Numbered from the stretch's first letter, positions 48,920 to 60,212 are shown. The stretch is DNA of 64,000 nucleotides from Siphonodentalium dalli (GCA_032622095.1 CP136062.1:231650578-231714577); one strand, 5' to 3'. Numbers and translations: made by a program. The notes: generated by a model from the sequence alone, not told the origin.

Positions 48920-49327
48920 CCACCAATAGAAGCAGCTAGTGCATGTAGTGTTCTCTCATCTGTTCTTTTGTGTGAATGTTTGTCTGAGTGGACAACATGT
49001 GTGTGCGTTCGTGTGTGTGCGCGTGTTTGTATGAGGGAGTGTGAGAGAATATGTGTGATGCGGGGTATACCAGGTGTACTAGTATATGTGTCAATGTTAG
49101 TGGATGTCTATGCGTGATTGCGGAAAACATGTGTGACTTCGCATTTTGTGCGTGCCAAAACTATCTGTAAATATTTTGGATACTTCCTTATTATTATGTA
49201 ACATTTTGTCCATGTCAGTACTTGTATATATGTTTTGCTTTTGTGATGCTACTGTGATAAACTGTATTTATATTATATAACAACTCTCAACCAATGGAGG
49301 ACAATAAAGATATATATATATATATAT

Positions 49328-49342
49328 ATACTTTAGATTGTT
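49328..49342. repeat. LINE target-site duplication, right copy
   Basis: This is the exact match to 44767-44781; its first bases overlap the (TA)n tail. Confidence 0.85.
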
Positions 49343-49660
49343 TGCCTCGAGAAAGCATCGTGGACACCGCAGTGCGAATTCACTTTGAACAACAATTCAT
49401 CCATCGTGTATCGGTGCACGAACACGCGAATATAATCTTTGCAGCAATAAAATGTCAGCTTACAATCATACCTACCATCTTCCGACATACATTTTCTTGC
49501 TGGCTAGACGTGGCGACTCTTAAGGTGAGTTTTAGATTAATGGAAATGGAGAGCTATTTGTCATCTACTTTATTCGCCATATCAACTTTCTGTCCTTGGG
49601 ATAGCATTGGTAACAGTTCGTTTATCTGCATTTCCAATCAATCAGCATGCGTTCATTTTA
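49343..49660 (+). other. Possible host exon end interrupted by the LINE
   Basis: A frame (LDCLPRESIVDTAVRIHFEQ ... SCWLDVATLK) is open up to a strong donor consensus, ttaag then gtgagt at 49525-49530. Across the pre-insertion site it stays open back to a TAG near 44746, but no acceptor or homology is seen. This could easily be chance. Confidence 0.2.
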
Positions 49661-49899
49661 GAATTTCACCGATACAGAGCCCCAGACAAACATGAGCAGA
49701 CGACATTCTTCGATATGCTTCTATATATGTGTGGGGCTCCATGCAGGGTAATGGATGTTTTTTATTTTATGTCCTAAAATTGTAAGAAACATTTATTTAA
49801 AAATAAAAGATAAAAAATTGTTAGGCCAATGCATTCTCTTATATATGCGAGGCGACCTATGGTCGACTCGCATATATAAGAGAATGCATTGGCACAGGG
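49661..49899. mobile_element. Left-truncated copy of the 13643-type foldback MITE
   Basis: The filler (gtgtggggctccatgcaggg) and right palindrome (near 49826-49892, then ggcacaggg) are present. The flank after the core is unrelated to the 13.6 kb copy beyond gtaaaa. Confidence 0.75.
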
Positions 49900-50578
49900 T
49901 AAAATAGATCTATTTTGATGCAATTGCATATTAGTGCTGTTGCCTTTTGGTATACGTTTCTGAACAGTTAACAGTGTACTAACCACCATCGAGAATAAAA
50001 TGGCTGATACCAGATTAGAGAGACGCCACTGAACTGAGTTGCAATATGCTTTATTGCACGGGACTGCAAATCACTACAAAACATACCCGATGACGCGACA
50101 ACACAGTACCAATGTTATTCGAAAGACACCGTAAGGTCCTAATTCAATCAACACATCTACGTACATTTCCTGTCCGCGGCAAAGGATTGATTAATATATT
50201 GGTAACCTAATTTAGACCCCCTGCTCCAGTTAGACATAATTAATCACATTTCCATGCACAGTGATTCTCTAATAGAATCAACGCACTGAGCATATATGAT
50301 TAGTATTCTGTTTTGTCTGATGGACAGTAACCTTTTGGCTATTGCAAATTCTATTACGATCAATTATCTGGGTTGCCACGTCCCTGGTGTCGCATCAGCA
50401 TCGTTGTTCATAGTTTCGGACATATCTATTCACATTCAACGGCGATCAGTTAATGTTAATCACGTTGTTGGGTGTAGCTAACCGGTTATTGTGTCCAATC
50501 ACGGCAAGCCCACGGATTGTGCGTCGTGGTCAAAACACGATCAACGTCACATTTACAGTTGAATACATTATCTGAGAT
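49900..50578. other. Intergenic, nothing recognised
   Basis: No supported gene or repeat. Confidence 0.4.
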
Positions 50579-50912
50579 CAATTTTTTACAATTTTAATAA
50601 TTTTTTCTTGTATTCTTTAACAATTTTATAATTTCACCCATACAGAGCCCCAGACAAACATGAGCAGACGACACTCTTCTATATGCTTCTATATATGTGT
50701 GGGGCTCCCTGCAGGGTAATGGATGTTTTTTATTTTATGTCGTAAAAATTGTGAGAAACATTTATTTAAAAAAAATGATAAAAAATTGTTAGGCCAATGC
50801 ATTCTCTTATATATGCGAAGCGACCTATGGTCGACTCGCATATATAAGAAAATGCACTGGCACAGGGTAAAAAAAATCCCGACTTACGACTGAATTTGAT
50901 ATGGCGGGTCAT
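50579..50912. mobile_element. Left-truncated copy of the 13643-type foldback MITE, with outer right flank
   Basis: The full filler, the right palindrome (near 50795-50861) and the outer arm (aatcccgacttacgactga ... atatggcgggtca) match 13770-14085. The left palindrome and left outer arm are absent. Confidence 0.8.
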
Positions 50913-51180
50913 ATATATACTCGGACGGCACTATAACAAGTATCGAATGGGGAAATATGTCTCACCATTAAAGAGACGTAATGCATTCGAAGTGAGTTCA
51001 CATAAAACAACGTAAGAGTTTTTGTAAATAAATAAACCTTCAAACCAATAACGTCATATTTAACACAGGCTACACTGACTGTTAAGCCCGCCCCTAGATA
51101 GTTATTTTTCTATTCGTCAGACCCCATACAACCCGATAAATTGTGTAATGATTAGGCTGGAATATATATTTATAATTAAC

Positions 51181-51313
51181 CTTTTCGAGATTCATCTGCT
51201 TCCGATGACATATGGAAGACGGGCGACGTTCTGACGACCTTCCACTGGGGGACCACCCGGGAGGCTGGCGAACACGGAGCACGTTGGCTCTATCGCCGTC
51301 TACCGTGACTGCC
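51181..51313 (-). pseudogene. Outlying copy of the duplicated exon family
   Basis: The minus strand resembles 57791-57943: cagtggaaggtcgtc, atatgtcatcggaagc, then gaaaag followed by gttaat. The 5' half is diverged and shifted in frame. It lies on the far side of the 41-bp satellite from the other copies. Confidence 0.6.
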
Positions 51314-51490
51314 ATCTTATCACAAACGTAAACATACTGCATATCACGTGATCAAACAATGAGATTTGAAAAGCAAGCTACGAATATGATCGTCAGAGAA
51401 AAGCTGGCTACGCCTGTTTTCGTTACCAATACCCGGATTCCACGTCAGTAGAGCCAATCATAACTCAAAATAAAAGGTCAGCAGACCACA

Positions 51491-51779
51491 GTGTCCCCCG
51501 AAAACGTGACAAATCGATGCCGCTTTGTTAAAGAAATTAAAACAAATGTCGAAAAGGGTCAATAACTCCGTAAAAACATAATTGTGCCGTCATCTATATA
51601 CTTGTTGTGTGTGCACATCTCCAATATGTGGGTAACAATACTCTGAAGTTTCAAAACTGTAGGAGGAGTTGATTACACCATGAAGGTACCCTCATACAGA
51701 AAATTATAAAGAATGTTGAAATTTTCTAAGTCGAAAAGGGTTAATAACTCTGTCAAAAAATAAACTTTTCGGGGGACAA
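51491..51779. mobile_element. 289-bp MITE with 13-bp inverted ends
   Basis: tgtcccccgaaaa at the left and ttttcgggggaca at the right. Internal halves also repeat gtcgaaaagggt(c/t)aataactc. It abuts the left edge of the 41-bp satellite. Confidence 0.75.
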
Positions 51780-54700
51780 TTAGTAGCACCAAGATAAATG
51801 AGTCCAATCAGAACTCACTATTAGTAGCATCAAGATAAAGGAGTCCAATCAGAACTCACTATTAGTAGCATCAAGATAAAGGAGTCCAACCAGAACTCAC
51901 TATTAGTAGCACCAAGATAAAGGAGTCCAATCAGAACTCACTATTAGTAGCACCAAGCTAAAGGAGTCCAATCAGAACTCACTATTAGTAGCACCAAGCT
52001 AAAGAAGTCCAATCAGAACTCACTATTAGTAGCACCAAGCTAAAGGAGTCCAATCAGAACTCACTTTTAGTAGCACCAAGCTAAAGAAGTCCAATCAGAA
52101 CTCACTATTAGTAGCACCAAGCTAAAGAAGTCCAATCAGAACTCACTATTAGTAGCACCAAGCTAAAGGAGTCCAATCAGAACTCACTATTAGTAGCACC
52201 AAGCTAAAGGAGTCCAATCAGAACTCACTATTAGTAGCACCAAGCTAAAGAAGTCCAATCAGAACTCACTATTAGTAGCACCAAGCTAAAGGAGTCCAAT
52301 CAGAACTCACTATTAGTAGCATCAAGATAAAGGAGTCCAATCAGAACTCACTATTAGTAGCACCAAGATAAAGGAGTCCAATCAGAACTCACTATTAGTA
52401 GCACCAAGCTAAAGAAGTCCAATCAGAACTCACTATTAGTAGCACCAAGCTAAAGGAGTCCAATCAGAACTCACTATTAGTAGCACCAAGCTAAAGGAGT
52501 CCAATCAGAACTCACTATTAGTAGCACCAAGCTAAAGAAGTCCAATCAGAACTCACTATTAGTAGCACCAAGCTAAAGGAGTCCAATCAGAACTCACTAT
52601 TAGTAGCATCAAGATAAAGGAGTCCAATCAGAACTCACTATTAGTAGCACCAAGATAAAGGAGTCCAATCAGAACTCACTATTAGTAGCATCAAGATAAA
52701 GGAGTCCAATCAGAACTCACTATTAGTAGCATTAAGCTAAAGGAGTCCAATCATAACTCACTATTAGTAGCATCAAGCTAAAGGAGTCCAAACAGAACTC
52801 ACTATTAGTAGCACCAAGCTAAAGGAGTCCAATCAGAACTCACTATTAGTAGCATCAAGCTAAAGGAGTCCAATCAGAACTCACTATTAGTAGCATCAAG
52901 ATAAAGGAGTCCAATCAGAACTCACTATTAGTAGCATCAAGATAAAGGAGTCCAATCAGAACTCACTATTAGTAGCATCAAGATAAAGGAGTCCAATCAT
53001 AACTCACTATTAGTAGCATCAAGCTAAAGGAGTCCAATCATAACTCACTATTAGTAGCACCAAGCTAAAGGAGTCCAATCAGAACTCACTATTAGTAGCA
53101 CCAAGATAAAGGAGTCCAATCAGAACTCACTATTAGTAGCATCAAGATAAAGGAGTCCAATCATAACTCACTATTAGTAGCATCAAGCTAAAGGAGTCCA
53201 ATCAGAACTCACTATTAGTAGCACCAAGCTAAAGGAGTCCAATCAGAACTCACTATTAGTAGCATCAAGATAAAGGAGTCCAATCAGAACTCACTATTAG
53301 TAGCATCAAGATAAAGGAGTCCAATCAGAACTCACTATTAGTAGCATCAAGCTAAAGGAGTCCAATCAGAACTCACTATTAGTAGCATCAAGATAAAGGA
53401 GTCCAATCAGAACTCACTATTAGTAGCATCAAGATAAAGGAGTCCAATCAGAACTCACTATTAGTAGCACCAAGCTAAAGGAGTCCAATCAGAACTCACT
53501 ATTAGTAGCATCAAGATAAAGGAGTCCAATCAGAACTCACTATTAGTAGCACCAAGCTAAAGGAGTCCAATCAGAACTCACTATTAGTAGCATCAAGCTA
53601 AAGGAGTCCAATCAGAACTCACTATTAGTAGCATCAAGATAAAGGAGTCCAATCAGAACTCACTATTAGTAGCATCAAGCTAAAGGAGTCCAATCATAAC
53701 TCACTATTAGTAGCACCAAGCTAAATGAGTCCAATCAGAACTCACTATTAGTAGCATCAAGCTAAAGGAGTCCAATCAGAACTCACTATTAGTAGCACCA
53801 AGCTAAAGGAGTCCAATCAGAACTCACTATTAGTAGCACCAAGCTAAAGGAGTCCAATCAGAACTCACTCTTAGTAGCATCAAGCTAAAGGAGTCCAATC
53901 AGAACTCACTATTAGTAGCATCAAGCTAAAGGAGTCCAATCAGAACTCACTATTAGTAGCATCAAGATAAAGGAGTCCAATCAGAACTCACTATTAGTAG
54001 CATCAAGCTAAAGAAGTCCAATCAGAACTCACTATTAGTAGCATCAAGCTAAAGAAGTCCAATCAGAACTCACTATTAGTAGCATCAAGCTAAAGGAGTC
54101 CAATCATAACTCACTATTAGTAGCACCAAGATAAAGAAGTCCAATCAGAACTCACTATTAGTAGCATCAAGCTAAAGAAGTCCAATCAGAACTCACTATT
54201 AGTAGCACCAAGCTAAAGGAGTCCAATCAGAACTCACTATTAGTAGCATCACGATAAAGGAGTCCAATCATAACTCACTATTAGTAGCATCAAGATAAAG
54301 GAGTCCAATCAGAACTCACTATTAGTAGTATCAAGCTAAAGGAGTCCAATCAGAACTCACTATTAGTAGCATCAATCTAAAGGAGTCCAATCAGAACTCA
54401 CTATTAGTAGCATCAAGATAAAGGAGTCCAATCAGAACTCACTATTAGTAGCATCAAGATAAAGGAGTCCAATCATAACTCACTATTAGTAGCACCAAGA
54501 TAAAGGAGTCCAATCAGAACTCACTATTAGTAGCACCAAGCTAAAGGAGTCCAATCAGAACTCACTATTAGTAGCACCAAGATAAATGAGTCCAATCATA
54601 ACTCACTATTAGTAGCACAAAGCTAAAGGAGTCCAATCAGAACTCACTATTAGTAGCACCAAGCTAAAGGAGTCCAATCAGAACTCACTATTAGTAGCAC

Positions 54701-55745
54701 CAAGCTAAATTAGTCCAATCAGAACTCACTATTAGTAGCATCAAGATAAAGGAGTCCAATCAGAACTCACTATTAGTAGCATCAAGATAAAGGAGTCCAA
54801 TCAGAACTCACTATTAGTAGCATCAAGCTAAAGGAGTCCAATCATAACTCACTATTAGTAGCACCAAGCTAAAGGAGTCCAATCAGAACTCACTATTAGT
54901 AGCACCAAGATAAAGGAGTCCAATCAGAACTCACTATTAGTAGCACCAAGATAAAGGAGTCGAATCAGAACTCACTATTAGTAGCATCAAGATAAAGGAG
55001 TCCAATCAGAACTCACTATTAGTAGCATCAAGCTAAAGGAGTCCAATCATAACTCACTATTAGTAGCACCAAGCTAAAGAAGTCCAATCAGAACTCACTA
55101 TTAGTAGCATCAAGCTAAAGAAGTCCAATCAGAACTCACTATTAGTAGCATCAAGCTAAAGGAGTCCAATCATAACTCACTATTAGTAGCACCAAGCTAA
55201 AGAAGTCCAATCAGAACTCACTATTAGTAGCATCAAGCTAAAGAAGTCCAATCAGAACTCACTATTAGTAGCACCAAGCTAAAGAAGTCCAATCAGAACT
55301 CACTATTAGTAGCATCAAGCTAAAGGAGTCCAATCATAACTCACTATTAGTAGCACCAAGCTAAAGGAGTCCAATCAGAACTCACTATTAGTAGCATCAA
55401 GCTAAAGGAGTCCAATCAGAACTCACTATTAGTAGCACCAAGATAAAGGAGTCCAATCAGAACTCACTATTAGTAGCATCAAGATAAAGGAGTCCAATCA
55501 GAACTCACTATTAGTAGCATCAAGATAAAGGAGTCCAATCAGAACTCACTATTAGTAGCATCAAGATAAAGGAGTCCAATCAGAACTCACTATTAGTAGC
55601 ATCAAGATAAAGGAGTCCAATCAGAACTCACTATTAGTAGCATCAAGATAAAGGAGTCCAATCAGAACTCACTATTAGTAGCATCAAGATAAAGGAGTCC
55701 AATCAGAACTCACTATTAGTAGCACCAAGATAAAGAGTCCAATCG
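51780..55745. repeat. 41-bp satellite array, about 97 monomers
   Basis: The unit is attagtagca(c/t)caag(a/c)ta, aaggagtccaat and cagaactcact. Variation is limited to a few alternating sites (cacc/catc, agata/agcta, gga/gaa, cagaac/cataac). The order of variants repeats in places (for example 52150-52320 versus 52440-52610), suggesting recent block duplications. The period is not a multiple of three, so it is noncoding. Confidence 0.96.
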
Positions 55746-55915
55746 AAACCATTAACGTAGCGCGATGTGACGTAATTCGGGGGTATACCGCAAGCCTTCC
55801 GAGAAATAAAACGTTGGCGAGAATACGATAGACCCAGTACCCGTGTGAATCTGAGTGTATGTTTACAAAGACTGCGTTTAGCGTTAGTCTAGAACATATA
55901 TATTTAGAAAAAAAA

Positions 55916-56048
55916 CTTTTCGAGATGTTCGGCTTCCGATGACGATGTTCTGCGCGATCTGCCACTGAAACACCAGCCGTGCACACCGCTCCCCGGTGGA
56001 CTTCCGAATACGTCCTGGTCGATAGAAAGGTGGATCTACCATGGCAGC
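55916..56048 (-). pseudogene. Degenerate duplicated exon, copy v
   Basis: The acceptor-like acatttag precedes 56048 and the exon start is ggctgccatggtag. One missing G in the gaccaggacg segment shifts the frame, and the donor GT is replaced (gaaaag then tttttt). Confidence 0.6.
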
Positions 56049-56341
56049 CTAAATGTGCCCCCAACGACAACAGAGCCGTACCCCCAAATAGCACACACCC
56101 GCTACATTCATTTCTTATATTTATATAACTTATTAACGATTTATTCCCATAAAACAGATGAGTGTATTCTTATTTATTATCACAATACACAGGCGGGCTA
56201 TGTAAATATGTATAGTTAACCTTTACAAGATGTTCAGCTCTTTAAAACACTTTTTCAAACATTTCCGTTATTTCGTCAAAAACTCTTCTTCAAATATATC
56301 CGTTATTTAGTTAATACAAATATTTCTTATTTTAGGATGAC

Positions 56342-56408
56342 ATATCAAAACGAGAGGATATGGTGATCCCCTTTTCATGAGATCACCATATCCTCTCATT
56401 TTGATATA
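56342..56408. repeat. 67-bp palindrome, copy 1
   Basis: Arms tatcaaaacgagaggatatg / catatcctctcattttgata. A second copy lies 729 bp downstream. Confidence 0.9.
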
Positions 56409-56529
56409 TGATCCTGCCTTCATTGAGCCACGAGTGACTCCTGAGACGAGGATCACATATTATATGATACCCTATCCTACGGAGGATCACATATTTTATC
56501 TACACCCGTGCGCAATGCCTGCACTGGAG

Positions 56530-56608
56530 TACAACCCGTGCGCCCCGCTCCCCGGTGGACTGCCGAATACGTCTGGGACCGACAGCAGGGTGGCTCTACC
56601 GTGGCTGC
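56530..56608 (-). pseudogene. Degenerate duplicated exon, copy iv (truncated)
   Basis: An acceptor acatttag is followed by ggcagccacggtagagcc. The frame matches SHGRATLLSVPDVFGSPPGS, then diverges before the donor end. Confidence 0.55.
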
Positions 56609-56662
56609 CTAAATGTGCCCCACAACGACAACAGAGCCGTACCCCCAATAGCAATAACAGGC

Positions 56663-56777
56663 GATGTTCGGCTTCCGATGACGATGTTCTGCGCTGAAAC
56701 ACCAGCCGTGCGCCCGCTCCCCGGTGGACTTCCGAATACGTCCCTGGTCGATAGAAAGGTGGATCTACCATGGCAGC
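56663..56777 (-). pseudogene. Degenerate duplicated exon, copy iii
   Basis: The acceptor is conserved and it encodes CHGRSTFLSTRDVFGSPPGS, then is shifted by a one-base loss and carries a ~20-bp deletion in the Ser-rich part. No donor. Confidence 0.6.
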
Positions 56778-57070
56778 CTAAATGTGTCCCCAACGACAAC
56801 AGAGCCGTACCCCCAAATAGCACACACCCGCTACATTCATTTCTTATATTTATATAACTTATTAACGATTTATTCCCATAAAACAGATGAGTGTATTCTT
56901 ATTTATTATCACAAAACACAGGCGGGCTATGTAAATATGTATAGTTAACCTTTTCAAGATGTTCAGCTCGTTAAAACACTTTTTCTAACATTTCCGTTAT
57001 TTCGTCAAAAACTCTTCTTCAAATATATCCGTTATTTAGTTAATAAAAATATTTCTTATTTTAGGATGAC

Positions 57071-57137
57071 ATATCAAAACGAGAGGATATGGTGATCCCC
57101 TTTTCATGGGATCACCATATCCTCTCATTTTGATATA
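57071..57137. repeat. 67-bp palindrome, copy 2
   Basis: Copy of 56342-56408. Neighbouring sequence (atgagccacgagtgactcct region) is duplicated along with it. Confidence 0.9.
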
Positions 57138-57326
57138 TGACCATGCCTTCATTGAGCCACGAGTGACTCCTGAGACGAGGATCACATATTATATGATACC
57201 CTATCCTACGCCTACAGAGGATCACATATTGTTTTATATATACACCCGTGCCTAAATGTGCCCCACAACGACAACAGACCGTACACCCAATAGCAATAAC
57301 GGGCTATGTCAATATGTATAAATAAC

Positions 57327-57475
57327 CTTTTCTAGATGTTCGGCTTCCGATGACATATCGAATATGGACGACGTTCTGGACGACCGTCCACTGGAGCACC
57401 ACCCGTGCGCCCCGCTCCCCGGCGGACTGCCGAACACGTCTGGGACCGACAGCAGGGTGGCTCTACCGTGGCTGC
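57327..57475 (-). CDS. Duplicated exon, intact copy ii
   Basis: On the minus strand, acatttag at the acceptor precedes 57475, and gaaaag then gttatt forms the donor at 57326. The 149 bp encode the same 50 residues as the end of the exon at 57791-58081 (GSHGRATLLSVPDVFGSPPG ... MSSEAEHLEK), entering in phase 1 and leaving in phase 0. The product is Ser/Gly-rich, with no known domain. It could be an alternative exon or a recent nonfunctional duplicate. Confidence 0.5.
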
Positions 57476-57790
57476 CTAAATGTGCCCACAACGACAACAG
57501 AGCCGTACCCCCAAATAGCACACACCCGCTACATTCATTTCTTATATTTTTATAACTTATTAACGATTTATTCCCATAAAACAGATGAGTGTATTCTTAT
57601 TTATTATCACAAAACACAGGCGGTTTATGTAAATATGTATAGTTGTCCCCACATCCGGTTGTAACTAGCAATCTGATTGGCTACAACGCCACGTTTAAAT
57701 CACCATGCCCCCCGTCACCCATGACAAAATCGACATCCAGGTATTAAATCTACATGTACCCCGATGTTACCGAAGATAACTAATATTAAC

Positions 57791-58081
57791 CTTTTCTAGA
57801 TGTTCGGCTTCCGATGACATATCGAAGATGGACGACGTTCTGGACGACCTTCCACTGGAGCACCACCCGTGCGCCCCGCTCCCCGGCGGACTGCCGAACA
57901 CGTCTGGGACCGACAGCAGGGTGGCTCTACCGTGGCTGCCGATGTCCATCGCGCTGCTACAAGACAGACGACCAATGCTGGAGGTAGAAGGACAGTCCTC
58001 AAAGACAGCCGCATCGGATTCCTCAACCGTCTCCTCGTATATCAGAGGAGGGGGCGCCAAGAACGCCATGTCTCTCCTCAT
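57791..58081 (-). CDS. Candidate gene, exon 2 (97 codons)
   Basis: The acceptor is convincing: a branch-point-like ttctaacgac, then tttgtgtcatttcag directly before 58081. The donor is gaaaag then gttaat at 57790. The 291-bp exon is phase 0 at both ends and follows exon 1 across an 83-bp intron. It encodes MRRDMAFLAPPPLIYEETVE, an acidic stretch (ESDAAVFEDCPSTSSI), then a Ser/Gly-rich tail ending MSSEAEHLEK. No domain is recognised; the composition suggests a flexible linker or regulatory region. The tail is repeated in several copies between 51.2 and 57.5 kb. The opposite strand also has an 85-codon frame (57828-58085), which I judge to be a shadow because the splice sites fit the minus strand. 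Confidence 0.55.
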
Positions 58082-58164
58082 CTGAAATGACACAAATCGG
58101 CTGTCGTTAGAACATAAGATACAGTATTCGATATCCCAAAGTACTGCACGCTGAAATTCATCAC
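58082..58164 (-). other. 83-bp intron of the candidate gene
   Basis: It starts gtgatg, contains ctaac ~25 bases from the 3' end and ends ttcag. Both neighbouring exon edges are phase 0. Confidence 0.5.
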
Positions 58165-58275
58165 CAAGGGCTTAATTGTGCTACCAAGTACACCGTGCTC
58201 GTCTCCGTATCCTGTCCAAGAAGAAAACCGGTCTAAAAGATCCACCAGTGGACCTCGGTAGACAGCGACGGCCAT
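58165..58275 (-). CDS. Candidate gene, exon 1 (37 codons, start)
   Basis: An ATG at 58275-58273 follows an in-frame TAA six bases upstream. It encodes MAVAVYRGPLVDLLDRFSSW then TGYGDEHGVLGSTIKPL, ending before gtgatg. Joined to exon 2 it gives an uninterrupted 134-codon start of a protein that continues into exons not identified here. It is not a recognised family. Confidence 0.5.
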
Positions 58276-58729
58276 ACGTTAGGTTCGACACCTACATAAT
58301 TATATAGACAATTTTATTTATACCAGACAGCTGAATGCTGACCACATATATTCATTTAAATTCGACGTTCTAAAGAAGATAAGGTTACGTATGTAAGGTA
58401 AAGGTAACTAACGGTCGTTGTTTTCTAGTATACATGTATAAACAGACAGAGGCGAAAAGAAAACAATGTATTTTCTCATGGGTGAAACAACTCAAATCGA
58501 CTGTCGTTAGATCTGACCATTTATATCAGAACAGAGGCACACCACGAATGACATCTCTCTTTGCATCTAACATGACACAAATTCCGTCATTACAACGGAA
58601 AGTACTAAAAAAGGCAGTTGTATTCTGGTGTTTGTCTGTGTGCAAGTATGTATGTAACTCGGTCACGATATTCGCACGTCTAAAATATATCACCGTCATA
58701 TCTCTTTTGATCCCAAATTGTGAACATAT

Positions 58730-59200
58730 CATGCATCACATCTGAGAGTACGACACACAAAATTCCAGGTCAATCGGCACAATAAGACCTGAGATATAAT
58801 GCGTTTTCCAAAGGATATCAAGGCGATATTTTCACTGCTACAGGACAGGTGACAAATGCTGGAGGTAGAAGGACAGTTTCCCCGAATATAAATGAATGTG
58901 TTTTCCGAGGCGTCCCTAGATCCCTCATTAGAAAACACCAAAGCCAAATTGCTTTCATTATTATCGTTATCAGTGGTGCAGCGGTGACGATATTTTCCTG
59001 CGTGTCATGTTTGTTATCCACCATTTAAGACAGACAATCCACTCTTCCATATATACACAGAATAGGGGCGCACCAAGAACGGAGGGTACTGTACCAATCA
59101 GAACAAGTGGTATATTGAGGCACGCCTTTATCGCGCGCTCCTTTTTCGAGAAACACATATCTAGACGATATCGCCATTGATAATATGCCGTGCAACTATT
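58730..59200 (-). pseudogene. Decayed paralogue of the candidate gene
   Basis: Fragments resemble exon 2 on the minus strand: CPSTSSICHLSCSSENIAL at about 58825-58885 versus CPSTSSIGRLSCSS, and VLGAPLFCVYMEEWIV near 59050-59090 versus FLAPPPLIYEETVEE. The plus strand near 58484-58570 also repeats the nucleotide sequence around 58050-58105. Frames are broken. Confidence 0.45.
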
Positions 59201-59993
59201 GCGAACGTGCCCACGGAACATTTTAACAGCCGTTCGAACAGCCCGTCATCACCAGCCGATCGATTTTACGATTTTTATTGAGAGCAATATTAGGCACGAA
59301 TTATCGCAACAATATCACAAGCGGTGCGCTTATAATCGCTTCAGTTGCGATATAAGCGGCACACCAGGAATAGTTTTCGTACAATTCAATTCGCGGATTG
59401 ACTAGTACCGGAAGTAGAATATACGCACACTAGCTCTAGCTCCCTTTGCGAAAAAAAAAAGATTTTTTATGAAACGCAATTCTATGCGAAATGTATTAAC
59501 CGAGTGCACTAAATTCGTTCAGAGCTTTAGTGGACGAGGTTTGTTCAAAGTTATAATGTTCCCTGTAGCGGGTCGAAATAGCAAACAGTTCCCAGGTGTT
59601 GTACTGGTGAATATGATATTTACGGGCGTTAGCTACAATAATGGTTCATGGCATGATGTCAGTAGAGTTTATTACTCGGTTGGTGTCAATATCAGAGAGA
59701 GCAAAGGAGAAAACCTATTACCGTAATGCTAGCTCTGACAGGTTACGCACCTCTGATCGTTCTGCCTTACCACCATGCGTCCCGTGAGGACAGCGCGTCG
59801 TGGAATTTACTCGCACAAGTTATCACGTGACTGTGATTGTGGGTGTATTATATAGGTGAACAACGTAGTCTAATGTGTATAGCACGTAGGCACTCTATAT
59901 ATCCCATTTCCGGGAAAATGGGGCAACCAGTAAATTGAACAGTCACGTGGTTGATAAGATTCAGCTCGCAATGCAAAAACACTTATATTTTAT
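59201..59993. other. Intergenic, nothing recognised
   Basis: An 85-codon plus-strand frame at 59469-59726 has no recognisable domain. Confidence 0.35.
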
Positions 59994-60201
59994 AGCAACC
60001 ACCAAGAGTGCTTATACCTAAGTCATGTGAATGACGTCATATAATAGCAACCACCAAGGGTGCTTATACCTAAGCCAGGTATATGACGTCATATAATAGC
60101 AACCACCAAGGGTGTTTATACCTAAGGCAGGTGAATGACTTTATATAATAGCAACCACCAAGGGTGCTTATACCTAAGGCAGGTGAATGACGTCATATAA
60201 T
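59994..60201. repeat. 52-bp tandem repeat, four copies, three with a TGACGTCA site
   Basis: Units start at 59994, 60046, 60098 and 60150 (agcaaccaccaagggtgctt ...). The palindrome tgacgtca, the consensus cAMP-response element, is intact at 60032, 60084 and 60188; unit 3 has tgacttta instead. Confidence 0.92.
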
Positions 60202-60212
60202 AAGCCCACGTA

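Larger units (their letters stand above)
44782..49327 (+). mobile_element. Near full-length LINE (APE-type non-LTR retrotransposon)
   Basis: A 15-bp target-site duplication frames the element. Order: short 5' UTR (44782-44907), ORF1, a 39-bp gap, ORF2 (endonuclease, reverse transcriptase, C-terminal Cys/His region), a GT-rich 3' UTR (48920-49300) and a 3' tail aataaagatatatata... fused to a TA run. The layout fits the jockey/CR1-like APE LINEs; the exact clade is not assigned. ORF2 is broken and internally deleted, so this copy cannot move by itself. The low damage in ORF1 suggests a fairly young insertion. Confidence 0.88.

Noticed and set aside
51780-55745. CRISPR-like array of regular repeats
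   Set aside because: Repeats are contiguous without variable spacers and the genome is eukaryotic.
57828-58085. Plus-strand 85-codon gene (MDDVLDDLPLEHH...)
   Set aside because: Acceptor, donor, branch point and phase agreement all fit the minus strand; the plus frame is the complement of that exon.
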